This document shows positions 53,036-61,580 of a DNA stretch of 64,000 nt, one piece after another; within the stretch, counting starts at the first letter, position 1; each line of letters starts with the position of its first letter. The stretch covers positions 62,001 to 126,000 of the forward strand of contig CBDAQW010000032.1 in the NCBI GenBank assembly GCA_965199185.1. Direction: 5' to 3'. The notes beneath the pieces are model-generated. The model searched no databases and was not told the origin of the DNA. It saw nothing but the letters and a program-made list of their open reading frames with translations. The translations under genes were made by a program, and so were the position numbers. Source of the stretch: Endozoicomonas sp965199185 (GTDB taxonomy: Bacteria > Pseudomonadota > Gammaproteobacteria > Pseudomonadales > Endozoicomonadaceae).

Positions 53036-53977
53036 TTGAAGTCCAGCATTTATTGCCGTTTATGGCTTTTCTTTTTATCAGCCAGCCTGATTAGTCATCA
53101 TGCTATCGCAGCCGATAAAACCCCTGTTACCCCTTCTGGCATTTCTTATCTCGACCTGTGCCTACCTCCGAATAAAATCCTGACCAAAACACCTGTGACG
53201 ATCTCAGAGCAAGCACACTGCAAGTTAGAAGACATTATTATTCAAGCTTACCGACAAGCTTTCATGGCTCACAAAGTAACTCAGGATGGTTGGAAGCTCC
53301 TTAATTCAGATCTTAATGGTCATGCATCTGAAAGAGGTCAAAACCTGCTCACCTTTTCGGCAATGAACGGCTTTCGTCGTCTTGCTGTATGGGGATTAAT
53401 GAACGGAGCTGATATTTATCGTCAGGATTCAAATAGCCGGTCAATGTTGTCTACTGCAATAGATCATAAATTGAATTACATGGTGCGCTTCTCTCTACAG
53501 CATGGTGCCGGGCAAGCACCATTGAGATGGTCTTACTCATCACCCACTAATATGAAGCAGACGATGGATCGGTATATTCGTTATTACATGAAAAATACCG
53601 TCATATCAGCGGAAGAGATGAATGCATTTGAAATACACGGCAGGCGGTTCGAGCATTTCCTGGCGATTAATGGCTTTTCAGAAAGCCTCAGATATCGCCT
53701 GCATTATGACCTGTCGAAAGAACAAGCACTAAATAGAATTATCAACCGTGATATGCGAGGGTATGACGTATTGCAGACCGCTATTATGAGCCTTGACTAT
53801 AGAACAGTACAAACCGTACTGATGCTAAGCAATTACACCGTCAACCATCGCATCCCTCTTTACCTACACTATGATCATCCTGGTGACCGGCCGCTGAACA
53901 CAGCCCAGCGACTAAACGCATCTCCTGAGCTGATTCAATTACTGATAAGATACGATGCAGACCCGTACAGACGCTAA
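53036..53977 (+). CDS. Exported ankyrin-repeat-like protein
   Basis: About 313 residues. From TTG 53036 the protein starts with a good signal peptide (MKSSIYCRLWLFFLSASLIS, cleaved after HHAIA), with AGGA ten bases upstream; in-frame starts at 53027 and 53000 also exist. Residues ~100-165 hold two ankyrin-like units (GQNLLTFSAMNGFRRLAVWG; NSRSMLSTAIDHKLNYMVRF), and the C-terminus ends in another (ASPELIQLLIRYDADPY). The repeats are degenerate. It may act in the periplasm or be secreted. Function unknown. Confidence 0.65.
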   Translation: MKSSIYCRLWLFFLSASLISHHAIAADKTPVTPSGISYLDLCLPPNKILTKTPVTISEQAHCKLEDIIIQAYRQAFMAHKVTQDGWKLLNSDLNGHASERGQNLLTFSAMNGFRRLAVWGLMNGADIYRQDSNSRSMLSTAIDHKLNYMVRFSLQHGAGQAPLRWSYSSPTNMKQTMDRYIRYYMKNTVISAEEMNAFEIHGRRFEHFLAINGFSESLRYRLHYDLSKEQALNRIINRDMRGYDVLQTAIMSLDYRTVQTVLMLSNYTVNHRIPLYLHYDHPGDRPLNTAQRLNASPELIQLLIRYDADPYRR

Positions 53978-53999
53978 TGGTCAACTATTGTTTTGGCTT

Positions 54000-54788
54000 T
54001 TATTTTGACTTTGGCATCCAGCGTTGCTCCAGCTTACTAAAGAAGCCCTGAGCCTTTTTGATCTCAATCCAGTGATTCACGTAGTTAATCCAGACGATAT
54101 CTTCCTGCGGCAATAGAATAGCAAGAGGTTTTGCTTTTCTGGGCTCAACAGGCAGAACGGTAAGATTGGAATATTTTTTCAGCAGCTTTGATGCTTCCAA
54201 GTTCGACGTTAGGGCCACCTGCGCCCGACCGGACAATAATTCCTGAAAATCTCTTGCTGGCGCCTCCACCGAACGAAGTTTTGCTTTTGGCAAAAGCTCT
54301 TTAGCTTCCTGTTCAAACACAGTTCCCAGAGTTACGGCAACTTTCGTATCGGCATTATTGATATCTGACCAACTTTTGAATTTCTCTATATCTTTCTTAT
54401 TGATAAGAGGAACCGTTCCTACTGAAAAATAAGATTGTGAATAGCCCGCTACTTTCGCACGACTCATATTGATAGATGCACTGGTAGACATATCGTATTT
54501 TTCTGCAACAACACCATTGACCAGTGTCTTCCAATCCGCAGGCACCAGCTTCAGCTCTACCCCCATATCTTTGGCAAGCTCTTTCGCCAGGTCAATATCG
54601 AAACCCTGATATTGGTTATTCACCGGATTTTTCAATGTCATTGGATCCCAGTCACCAGTGGTGCCTACTCGCAACTCACCAGCTTTCAAAATGCTATGCA
54701 GACGAGATTCCACGGCCAGAGACAGAGAGGCGTGAGCCATCATCAGCAAGCTCGCTACAACTACGCCCAGTTTCATTTTAATCTTCAT
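54000..54788 (-). CDS. Periplasmic amino-acid-binding-like protein (SBP family 3, PheC-like)
   Basis: 262 residues with a signal peptide (to about residue 25, SLAVES). The fold is family-3 solute binding: LRVGTTGDWDPMTLKN, YQGFDIDLAKELAKDMG and YDMSTSASINMSRAKV. Overall it also resembles the secreted cyclohexadienyl dehydratase PheC, which shares this fold; the enzyme and the binding protein cannot be told apart here. It is divergent from an amino-acid ABC permease gene 113 bases away, which favours transport. Confidence 0.8.
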   Translation of the reverse strand: MKIKMKLGVVVASLLMMAHASLSLAVESRLHSILKAGELRVGTTGDWDPMTLKNPVNNQYQGFDIDLAKELAKDMGVELKLVPADWKTLVNGVVAEKYDMSTSASINMSRAKVAGYSQSYFSVGTVPLINKKDIEKFKSWSDINNADTKVAVTLGTVFEQEAKELLPKAKLRSVEAPARDFQELLSGRAQVALTSNLEASKLLKKYSNLTVLPVEPRKAKPLAILLPQEDIVWINYVNHWIEIKKAQGFFSKLEQRWMPKSK

Positions 54789-54901
54789 ACTTATTTCTAC
54801 GTATTGTTAGGTTTAAACAGCACCCTACCGTAGATCACCCACATGAAACAACAAAGTATGTTAGATTGGCGACGAAAAACGAGGATAGGGTTATTCTGAA
54901 A

Positions 54902-55657
54902 ATGCGATTACATTTCAGAAAGTTTTTATTGCTGGCAAGTGCATCATTACTGCTGACGGGTTGCAGCGGTAACTATGAATGGGGGTGGTATATTCTCTCT
55001 CCTTTCACCGAGGGCGGCAGAGTCAATCTGAACTTTCTTCTACAGGGTTTTATTTACACTCTGGCGATCAGCCTGAGTGCTTTTTTTCTGGCTATGCTGA
55101 CGGGGCTTTTTGTTGCGCTACCCGGAATGGCAAAACGAAAAGGGCTTAAGCTGTTTAACCGGATCTATGTGGAGAGTTTTCGCTCTGTCCCTGTTCTGGT
55201 TATGATTTTATGGATCTATTATGGCCTGCCTCTGATCCTGGGTATCGAACTCACTGCATTCACAGCGGCTATAGTTGCCTTGGCGCTCTGCGAAAGTGCA
55301 TTCCATGCTGAGATATTCAGAGGTGGTATTCAGGCAGTCAGTAAAGGGCAGTTTGAAGCGGCTGATACCCTTGGTCTCTCTTATATTCAGAAAATGCGTC
55401 TGGTGATTCTGCCGCAGGCAATCAGAAACATGCTAGCTCCACTGGCAAACCAGTTTGTTTATATGCTGAAGATGTCCTCACTGGCTTCTGTTGTTGGTGT
55501 TCAGGAACTAACAAGACGTGCTAACGAATTGCAGATCAGTGAATACCGAGCCATGGAAATATACTCATTCCTGGTTTTGGAATACCTGCTTCTCGTCCTA
55601 CTCTTTTCCTATCTGGCCAGAAAGCTTGAGAAGAAAATGAATGGTCAGTCTTACTAA
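54902..55657 (+). CDS. Amino-acid ABC transporter permease (HisMQ family)
   Basis: 251 residues from ATG 54902 (a TTG at 54866 is in frame). It starts with a lipobox-like hydrophobic segment (LLLASASLLLTGCSG), which is odd for a permease but seen in some polar-amino-acid permeases. Then come about five membrane segments with the EAA loop (EAADTLGLSYIQKMRLVILP) and conserved ESFRSVPVLVMILWIYYGLP. No ATPase gene is adjacent. It probably pairs with the divergent binding protein. Confidence 0.85.
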   Translation: MRLHFRKFLLLASASLLLTGCSGNYEWGWYILSPFTEGGRVNLNFLLQGFIYTLAISLSAFFLAMLTGLFVALPGMAKRKGLKLFNRIYVESFRSVPVLVMILWIYYGLPLILGIELTAFTAAIVALALCESAFHAEIFRGGIQAVSKGQFEAADTLGLSYIQKMRLVILPQAIRNMLAPLANQFVYMLKMSSLASVVGVQELTRRANELQISEYRAMEIYSFLVLEYLLLVLLFSYLARKLEKKMNGQSY

Positions 55658-56047
55658 TGTGGCCATTATGTTCTGTAAAACTATAGGACTTACGCATTGA
55701 CAGAATGCTTCGACGTTTAATAATCGCCATAAATGACCACCTTTCAGGATATGTGATAGAACCCGATGTGTGACTTTTATCTCGTAAGTTGCCAATCCAT
55801 GGCTTATGGGTTCTGTACACTCCCTGTACAGAATGACAGCTAGTAGAGGTTTATGCACTCTGCTGTCATCCCGTACAGGGACTGTACGGGATCCACGTGG
55901 CATGGATAGCCATGTTGAAATTAAAAGTCACACATCGGGTTGATAAAGACTCTCAGAATAAACGGCAAATGACTTATTTATCAAAAAACTTGCTTTAAAC
56001 TGACTTCAGGCGTACCAATACCATTGGTCAGATTCAGGAGAAAACCT
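55658..56047. other. Intergenic stretch with MITE-like element
   Basis: 390 bases between the permease and the GST gene. Nearly half is the MITE-like element at 55761-55940. The GST ribosome site (AGGAG) is at the right edge. No gene is apparent. Confidence 0.65.
55761..55940. mobile_element. 180-bp MITE-like element, copy 2
   Basis: Same terminal repeats as copy 1 (ACCCGATGTGTGACTTTTAT and TTAAAAGTCACACATCGGGT) and the same interior, in the same orientation. It carries an extra segment of about 38 bases in the left half (around 55818-55855). No ORF. The flanks TGATAGA and TGATAAA are near-duplicates. Confidence 0.75.
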
Positions 56048-56671
56048 GTGTATACACTCTACGGAGATTCTTTGTCAGGGAACTGCTATAAAATTCAACT
56101 ACTCATGCACCATCTGGATATGGCGTTTGAATGGCGGCATGTGAATATTCTCGGTAACGGAACCCATACCAGTGAGTTTCTAGCCATCAACCCAAACGGC
56201 AAGATTCCGGTTTTGCAGCTTCCTGATGGCACTTATTTGTCGGAGTCCAACGCCATACTGAACTATCTTGCCGATGGAACGGAATATATTCCTACCGACC
56301 GCCTACTGAAAGCTCAAGTGTTACAGTGGCAGTTTTTTGAGCAGTACAGCCATGAGCCGTTTATTGCTACGTCCCGGTTTATTGTTAAGTATCTGGGTCG
56401 CCCCAAAAAACACGAACAAATTCTTCTGTCCAAAAAAGCCGGAGCGCACAAAGCATTACAGTTAATGGAGCAGAGACTTGAGCACCATGAATGGCTGGTC
56501 GGAGATGCTTTGACTATTGCCGATTTCAGTCTTTACGCTTATACCCACGTTGCTCACGAAGGAAGTATTGGTTTGTCCGATTATCCTGCCATCATGGCAT
56601 GGATTAAGCGGGTAAGAAGCCACCCAAAGCATGTCAAAATGAGCGATGTTTCCGCGGCAGCCATGGCGTAA
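56048..56671 (+). CDS. Glutathione S-transferase
   Basis: 207-residue cytosolic GST. The N-terminal thioredoxin fold has YTLYGDSLSGNCYKIQLL (Ser as likely catalytic residue), NPNGKIPVLQLPDG with the cis-Pro, and the glutathione-binding SNAILNYLAD. The all-helical C-terminal half has the conserved LTIADFSLYAY. GTG 56048 is chosen because AGGAG lies seven bases upstream. Substrate unknown. Confidence 0.92.
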   Translation: MYTLYGDSLSGNCYKIQLLMHHLDMAFEWRHVNILGNGTHTSEFLAINPNGKIPVLQLPDGTYLSESNAILNYLADGTEYIPTDRLLKAQVLQWQFFEQYSHEPFIATSRFIVKYLGRPKKHEQILLSKKAGAHKALQLMEQRLEHHEWLVGDALTIADFSLYAYTHVAHEGSIGLSDYPAIMAWIKRVRSHPKHVKMSDVSAAAMA

Positions 56672-56728
56672 TGAAAGAAGAGCGTTTACACTTCACTCCC
56701 AGAAAAAATAAATAAGCAGGGGGGAGTT

Positions 56729-57541
56729 ATGCGTTTTCTTGAACGGGTTGAGCAAGCCATGGAGAACAATAATTCTCTGTTGTGCGTAGGCCTGGACCCT
56801 GCACCCGACCGCTTTCCTGGCCTGATCAGAAATAAAGATCAGGCGATCTTTGAGTTTAACAAGACAATCATCGACGCTACTGCCGACCTGGTCTGCTCTT
56901 ATAAACCTCAGGCTGCTTATTATCATGCTCAGGGTGCTGAAGATCAGCTCGCCCTGACAATCAAGTACATTCGCACAAATTATCCCGATATTCCCGTCAT
57001 TCTCGACTCCAAACGCGGCGACATTGGCAGTACGGCCAGCCAGTATGCCATTGAAGCTTTTGATCGTTATCAAGCGGATGCCGTCACTATTAACCCTTAC
57101 ATGGGCATTGATACCGTCGAGCCTTTTACCCGCTACAACGAGAAAGGTGTTGTGGTGTTATGCCGAACCTCCAACCCCGGTGCAGCAACCGTGCAAAATC
57201 TGAAAGTGGGAGATGAATACCTCTACGAAGTGATGGCAAAACTGTGCCAGAACCAATGGAATACCCATAACAATATCCTGTTGGTCGTCGGCGCTACCAA
57301 TCCTGAAGAGCTCGGTCGTATTCGTAAACTCACAGGCGATATGACGTTTCTGGTTCCTGGCCTTGGTGCTCAGGGAGGCGATATAGAAGCCACTGTAAAG
57401 AATGGTCTTAACAGCCAGGGCAAAGGTATTATTGTTAACTCTTCCCGAGGCATTATTTACGCCAGCAATAACAACGATTTTGCCGATGCCGCTCGCCAGG
57501 CCGCTATACAACTAAGAGACGAGGTGAACCAATACCGGTAG
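56729..57541 (+). CDS. pyrF: Orotidine-5'-phosphate decarboxylase, type 2
   Basis: Final step of UMP synthesis. 270 residues, longer than the E. coli form and of the PyrF type 2 subfamily. Active-site DSKRGDIGSTASQYA carries the Lys/Asp set; phosphate-binding blocks are LVPGLGAQGGD and NSSRGIIYAS. GGGGGAG precedes the ATG. Single gene. Confidence 0.93.
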   Translation: MRFLERVEQAMENNNSLLCVGLDPAPDRFPGLIRNKDQAIFEFNKTIIDATADLVCSYKPQAAYYHAQGAEDQLALTIKYIRTNYPDIPVILDSKRGDIGSTASQYAIEAFDRYQADAVTINPYMGIDTVEPFTRYNEKGVVVLCRTSNPGAATVQNLKVGDEYLYEVMAKLCQNQWNTHNNILLVVGATNPEELGRIRKLTGDMTFLVPGLGAQGGDIEATVKNGLNSQGKGIIVNSSRGIIYASNNNDFADAARQAAIQLRDEVNQYR

Positions 57542-57728
57542 TTTTCTCTTGTGTAAACCCCATTCAAACGCACTGCAGCAGCAACTCAACACATATCAAA
57601 ACAAGCCAGTGCGTTGACAAGATTTATTTAAAGAATTCATTTACAAATCTGTTACAACTCTCCATTACAAACCGCTTTCCAGAGTCTGCTAAGATGCAGC
57701 TAGTCCACTAATCAGGGGTTGGTTGATA

Positions 57729-58397
57729 ATGCTACGTTTAAATGACCTGTTTACTAATAATAAAGAATGGTCTTCAGATATCATCAAAAAGGACGCTGAT
57801 TTTTTTGAGAAGCTATCTAAACAGCAGACTCCAAAATATTTGTGGATCGGATGTTCCGATAGTCGTGTTCCTGCCAATGAAATTGTTGGCTTGATGCCTG
57901 GAGAGCTGTTTGTTCATCGCAATGTGGCGAATGTAGTGGTCCACACTGACCTGAACTGCCTTTCTGTCATCCAGTACGCTGTGGACTACCTGAAAGTAGA
58001 ACATATCATCGTCACTGGTCATTACGGCTGTGGTGGTGTTCAGGAGGCCATCAAAAATAGCAAGCTGGGTCTTATCGATAACTGGCTGCGCCATATTCAG
58101 GATGTTCAACACAAACATAAAGAATTATTGAGTCAAGTTACTGATAAGGATCTACTGCTCTCTCGCATGTGTGAGCTGAATGTACTTGAACAGGTTCTGA
58201 ATGTTTGCCAAACCACTGTCGTGCAGGATGCCTGGGACAGAGGGCAGGATTTAAGTGTGCATAGCTGGGTCTATGGTCTTAAAGATGGACTGTTAAGAGA
58301 CCTGGGGCTCTGTGTTTCCTCCAACGCAGATATCGAAAAACGATACCCAAAGGCCATTGAGGATATTGCACATAAGCTACACACTAACGCTGAATAA
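57729..58397 (+). CDS. can: Beta-class carbonic anhydrase
   Basis: Zinc enzyme interconverting carbon dioxide and bicarbonate in the cytoplasm. 222 residues. Zinc ligands are in WIGCSDSRVPANEI (Cys and Asp-Arg dyad) and in VTGHYGCGGVQEAI (His and Cys). AGGGG lies eight bases before ATG 57729. Sequence and length agree with E. coli Can. Confidence 0.95.
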   Translation: MLRLNDLFTNNKEWSSDIIKKDADFFEKLSKQQTPKYLWIGCSDSRVPANEIVGLMPGELFVHRNVANVVVHTDLNCLSVIQYAVDYLKVEHIIVTGHYGCGGVQEAIKNSKLGLIDNWLRHIQDVQHKHKELLSQVTDKDLLLSRMCELNVLEQVLNVCQTTVVQDAWDRGQDLSVHSWVYGLKDGLLRDLGLCVSSNADIEKRYPKAIEDIAHKLHTNAE

Positions 58398-58521
58398 GGC
58401 GATGAAACACATCACTCCAACTGGCTGGTTTCTCTCTTGAGGGAAGCCGAACTTGAACTTGCCTTTTTATGCGACTGTCTATACTTGCCTTCAACCACAT
58501 TTATGCTGTTGAGGGTATTTT

Positions 58522-58950
58522 ATGCTATCAGCCTGTCGAAGGGCTTATCTGCTTTTTTCCGGTTTTCTGATCACTACAGCTGTGATTGCTATTCCAGCCG
58601 GACATCCTGAAGGATTCTGGATTCTCGAGAATACAGGTACTGAGGTACCTTTTGGTGGGCTCAGGCTTAACCATGCCAATCTCTTCAAATTATTAATATA
58701 CGACGATAATTGCCAGCTCCATACTGTAGAAGGCACTATCAAGCAGAAAACCACAAACAGCTGGGAGCTAAAAAACACCTTTGATTACAGCAATACGTTC
58801 CTGATGACCCAGCAGGACAGGCAATTAATACTGATCGATACAGAAGATACTGATCAAAAAATGTTCTTTACAGAAACCACGCAGAGTAAGCTCGATAACC
58901 AGATCAAGCTACACTGCAAGCAGTTACCTGAAGCAAAGGTGAAGAAATGA
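58522..58950 (+). CDS. Small exported protein of unknown function
   Basis: 142 residues with a signal peptide (YLLFSGFLITTAVIAIPAG) and a mature part containing a lipocalin-like beta pattern (GFWILENTGTEVPFGGLRLN; LLIYDDNCQLHTVEG). It has a single-lobed look and no known motif. It overlaps the cytochrome b561 gene by four bases (ATGA), so both are coupled. Confidence 0.6.
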   Translation: MLSACRRAYLLFSGFLITTAVIAIPAGHPEGFWILENTGTEVPFGGLRLNHANLFKLLIYDDNCQLHTVEGTIKQKTTNSWELKNTFDYSNTFLMTQQDRQLILIDTEDTDQKMFFTETTQSKLDNQIKLHCKQLPEAKVKK

Positions 58951-59477
58951 GTGATTCTAAAAAATACCCCGTGCTGATGCGCCTGATTCACTGGTTTATG
59001 GCTATCTGCATACTGGGCATGATTGGCACCGGTTGGTATATGGCAGGGCTGGATGCCGAGGCCAGCAATAAATATGATCTTTATCCTTGGCACAAATCCT
59101 TTGGTGTTCTGATGTTAATCACTATTGTCATTCGGACTATTGTTCGTCTGGTCAGTCTTATTCCGGAGCTGCCTGCCACCATGCCCGCTTATGAGAAAAA
59201 GCTGGCTGGTTTAACCCATTTTTTGCTGTACCTCATGATGTTTGTGGTACCAACCAGTGGTTATCTTATGTCTGCTACCGGTGGCCGTGATGTGTTCATG
59301 TTTCAACTAAAAATGCCTGATCTGCCTGATAATCAGGCACTGGCGAGTTTCATGTATAACGTCCATGGGTATGCACCCTATATACTGCTCGGCATTATCG
59401 TTCTGCACATTCTGGGTGCGTTAAAACACCGCATTATGGATGATGACAAGAACGATGTTCTAAAGCGCATGATGTAA
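58947..59477 (+). CDS. Cytochrome b561
   Basis: 176-residue four-helix membrane cytochrome. Haem-ligand His residues are in LMRLIHWFMAICI, YPWHKSFGVLML, GLTHFLLYLMMFVVPTSGYLM and VHGYAPYILLGIIVLHILGALKHR. Family members pass electrons from quinol, for example to reduce superoxide. It overlaps the preceding exported-protein gene. Confidence 0.88.
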   Translation: MSDSKKYPVLMRLIHWFMAICILGMIGTGWYMAGLDAEASNKYDLYPWHKSFGVLMLITIVIRTIVRLVSLIPELPATMPAYEKKLAGLTHFLLYLMMFVVPTSGYLMSATGGRDVFMFQLKMPDLPDNQALASFMYNVHGYAPYILLGIIVLHILGALKHRIMDDDKNDVLKRMM

Positions 59478-59483
59478 AGCCAA

Positions 59484-60260
59484 TTACGGCGCAAGCGGCC
59501 AGTTAATCTCTCTGGCTGTTTGTGGCCCAACCATTACGTCAGTAAGGCTTTCCGGCATTCTGGAAACTGTTTGCGACAACGCTATATACCCACCCATAAT
59601 TTCCGCTCTGCGTTGTGGATAAACAGGATTTTTGTAAGGTTCAGCATACCCTGCAGGGAAAATCGGCAAACCCGTGGCAAGATCATACTTGTCTGTAGCG
59701 CCCAGGGTATGCAGTAGCTCGTGAGCCATAACTACTTTGTTACTGCCTGCATGGCGATGATCACCAAAGGCATTTACAATCCCGGCCATGCCTTTTTGAA
59801 GCCCGACAGAATGTTGCAAAACAGGTGTTGTCTTCGGGTCGTGATAGACAACATACAAGTGCACATCGGCGCCTCGATACTGGCTGTTTCTCTTAACCTG
59901 CCAACTCCAGAGGCGAAACCTTAAAGACCAGAACAATGCAGATAACATGCTTTTGTTTTCAGGCAGGACTGGTGGATGGTCATCGAGCGTCTGATCAAGA
60001 AGGACTTTTACTGGCACACTGACCGTCACTCCATGGCGGTCAGCCTGGAGTCTGAAGAACTGCTCAACAGACTCAAAACTATCCGGTTGCAACCGCTGGA
60101 TAAAGCGCTCTGCTTTTTCACTGTTATCACCATTGATTGGATGAATAGCAACAAGCAGCGGCGCTTTCCATTCAGTACTGCGATACTGAGTCAACCACGT
60201 ATTGGCACCCACAATAATCAGAATGACCAACAACAATGAAATGCGAAGTGCCTTAAACAC
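59484..60260 (-). CDS. Membrane-anchored putative zinc metalloprotease (HExxH), unknown family
   Basis: 258 residues. One N-terminal membrane anchor (ISLLLVILIIVGANTWL) and a periplasmic domain with HELLHTLGA, an extended HExxHxxG zinc motif, followed by TDKYD. The Met-containing segment AEIMGGYIAL may be the Met-turn. This suggests a metzincin-like peptidase, but I do not recognise the family. It converges on cytochrome b561. Confidence 0.65.
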   Translation of the reverse strand: MFKALRISLLLVILIIVGANTWLTQYRSTEWKAPLLVAIHPINGDNSEKAERFIQRLQPDSFESVEQFFRLQADRHGVTVSVPVKVLLDQTLDDHPPVLPENKSMLSALFWSLRFRLWSWQVKRNSQYRGADVHLYVVYHDPKTTPVLQHSVGLQKGMAGIVNAFGDHRHAGSNKVVMAHELLHTLGATDKYDLATGLPIFPAGYAEPYKNPVYPQRRAEIMGGYIALSQTVSRMPESLTDVMVGPQTAREINWPLAP

Positions 60261-60295
60261 AAAAACTCCTGTTATTTTTTATGGCTCAGATTACT

Positions 60296-61345
60296 TCAAG
60301 AGCCCGTTTTTCTCCACTGTGCTCCCCGCCCTTTGCCAACAGGTTCAAGACTGCCTTCCGTACGTAACTGCTGTACTACCTTTTTCACCAATTCCCGGCT
60401 CACCGTAGGAATCTGAACGCAGATATCCGCAATAGAGAAGGCTGAATTAGCCCGGTCAATGGCCGTTTTAATCAGTTGCGACTTGGGCGCACGAATGCCT
60501 TGCCATTGGAGATCACTGACTTTCTTCTCCATTTCCTGATAAGCGGTGATTAACACGTTAAGAAAATAATCCAGCCAGGGCATGGGGTCATGCTTCGCTT
60601 CGTGCCACCCTTTCACACTTATCTGCAAAGCATTAATGTAAGCCTTTTCATCGCTGGCCAATATCCGCTCAATACTGATGAGTTGCCCGACGGGGTAACC
60701 ACTATGAGCCAGCAGTAATAGCATCAAAAGCCTGCTGATACGACCATTGCCATCACTGAAAGGATGAATGCATAGAAAATCGAGCACTGTGGTTGCAATC
60801 AATAACAGGGGTTCGGTACCCTTTTTCAGCTCCTGAAAATATCGCGACACCATCGCATTCATCGCTCTGTCAATACCGGAAGCTGGCACTGTACGATAAA
60901 GCACGCCAACCCGTTTGCCAGATTCATCTCGCTCGACAATATCTTTGTTGGTAGCCCGCCAGCGCCCACCTTCGTGGGGCATATGAGCATAAAGCATGGT
61001 ATGAAGCTGACGAATAAAACTCACGGAAAGCGTCAGGTGCTCTCCGGGCTCAAGCACCATATTCAGAGCATCCCGATAACCTGCAACCTGGCGATCCATT
61101 GGCGTTGAGGGTTTATATTGATATTGCGCCAGCTTCCGCGCAGTGTCTCTGGACACCATGATGTGATCAAGGTGGTTGCTGTATTCGACGGATTCCAGCA
61201 TGGCAATCTGCCGCAGAGTATCGAGCACTTCCGGCTGTTGCCGAATCATTAACTCCTGCCTGCCTTTAAACTCCCCTGCCCGTCTGAACTGACTTAGCTG
61301 ATAAACACTGAAGCGATAATTTGGCAGGTTGTGTAAGGTATTCAT
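60296..61345 (-). CDS. Fic-domain protein (probable AMPylator or related nucleotidyl transferase)
   Basis: 349 residues. N-terminal Fic-associated region; Fic core with HPFSDGNGRISRLL (catalytic His, then GNGR); C-terminal winged helix (SIADICVQIPTVSRELVKKVVQQL). The usual N-terminal inhibitory motif (S/T-xxx-E-G/N) is not obvious: the equivalent region reads LESVEYSNHLDH. ATG 61345 is preferred to TTG 61366. Targets are unknown; such stand-alone genes are common in bacteria and may be regulators or toxins. Confidence 0.85.
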   Translation of the reverse strand: MNTLHNLPNYRFSVYQLSQFRRAGEFKGRQELMIRQQPEVLDTLRQIAMLESVEYSNHLDHIMVSRDTARKLAQYQYKPSTPMDRQVAGYRDALNMVLEPGEHLTLSVSFIRQLHTMLYAHMPHEGGRWRATNKDIVERDESGKRVGVLYRTVPASGIDRAMNAMVSRYFQELKKGTEPLLLIATTVLDFLCIHPFSDGNGRISRLLMLLLLAHSGYPVGQLISIERILASDEKAYINALQISVKGWHEAKHDPMPWLDYFLNVLITAYQEMEKKVSDLQWQGIRAPKSQLIKTAIDRANSAFSIADICVQIPTVSRELVKKVVQQLRTEGSLEPVGKGRGAQWRKTGS

Positions 61346-61580
61346 ACGAATAACATCATTAATCAATATTGGGTAATTTTTGGATATAATAAGCGCTTCA
61401 CTCTAACACCTGTTTATCAATAATCAAAGGTGTCAGACTTATCGTCATATATATCATAGTGTTATGTAAATCTGACAAGATGATATCTAAAGTCGCAGTG
61501 AGATCGAGAACAGGTATTTTTTAACGTACAGAGCAAAACAACAAAAAAGATAAATCGTATGCTGTAAATATTTAAAAGAC

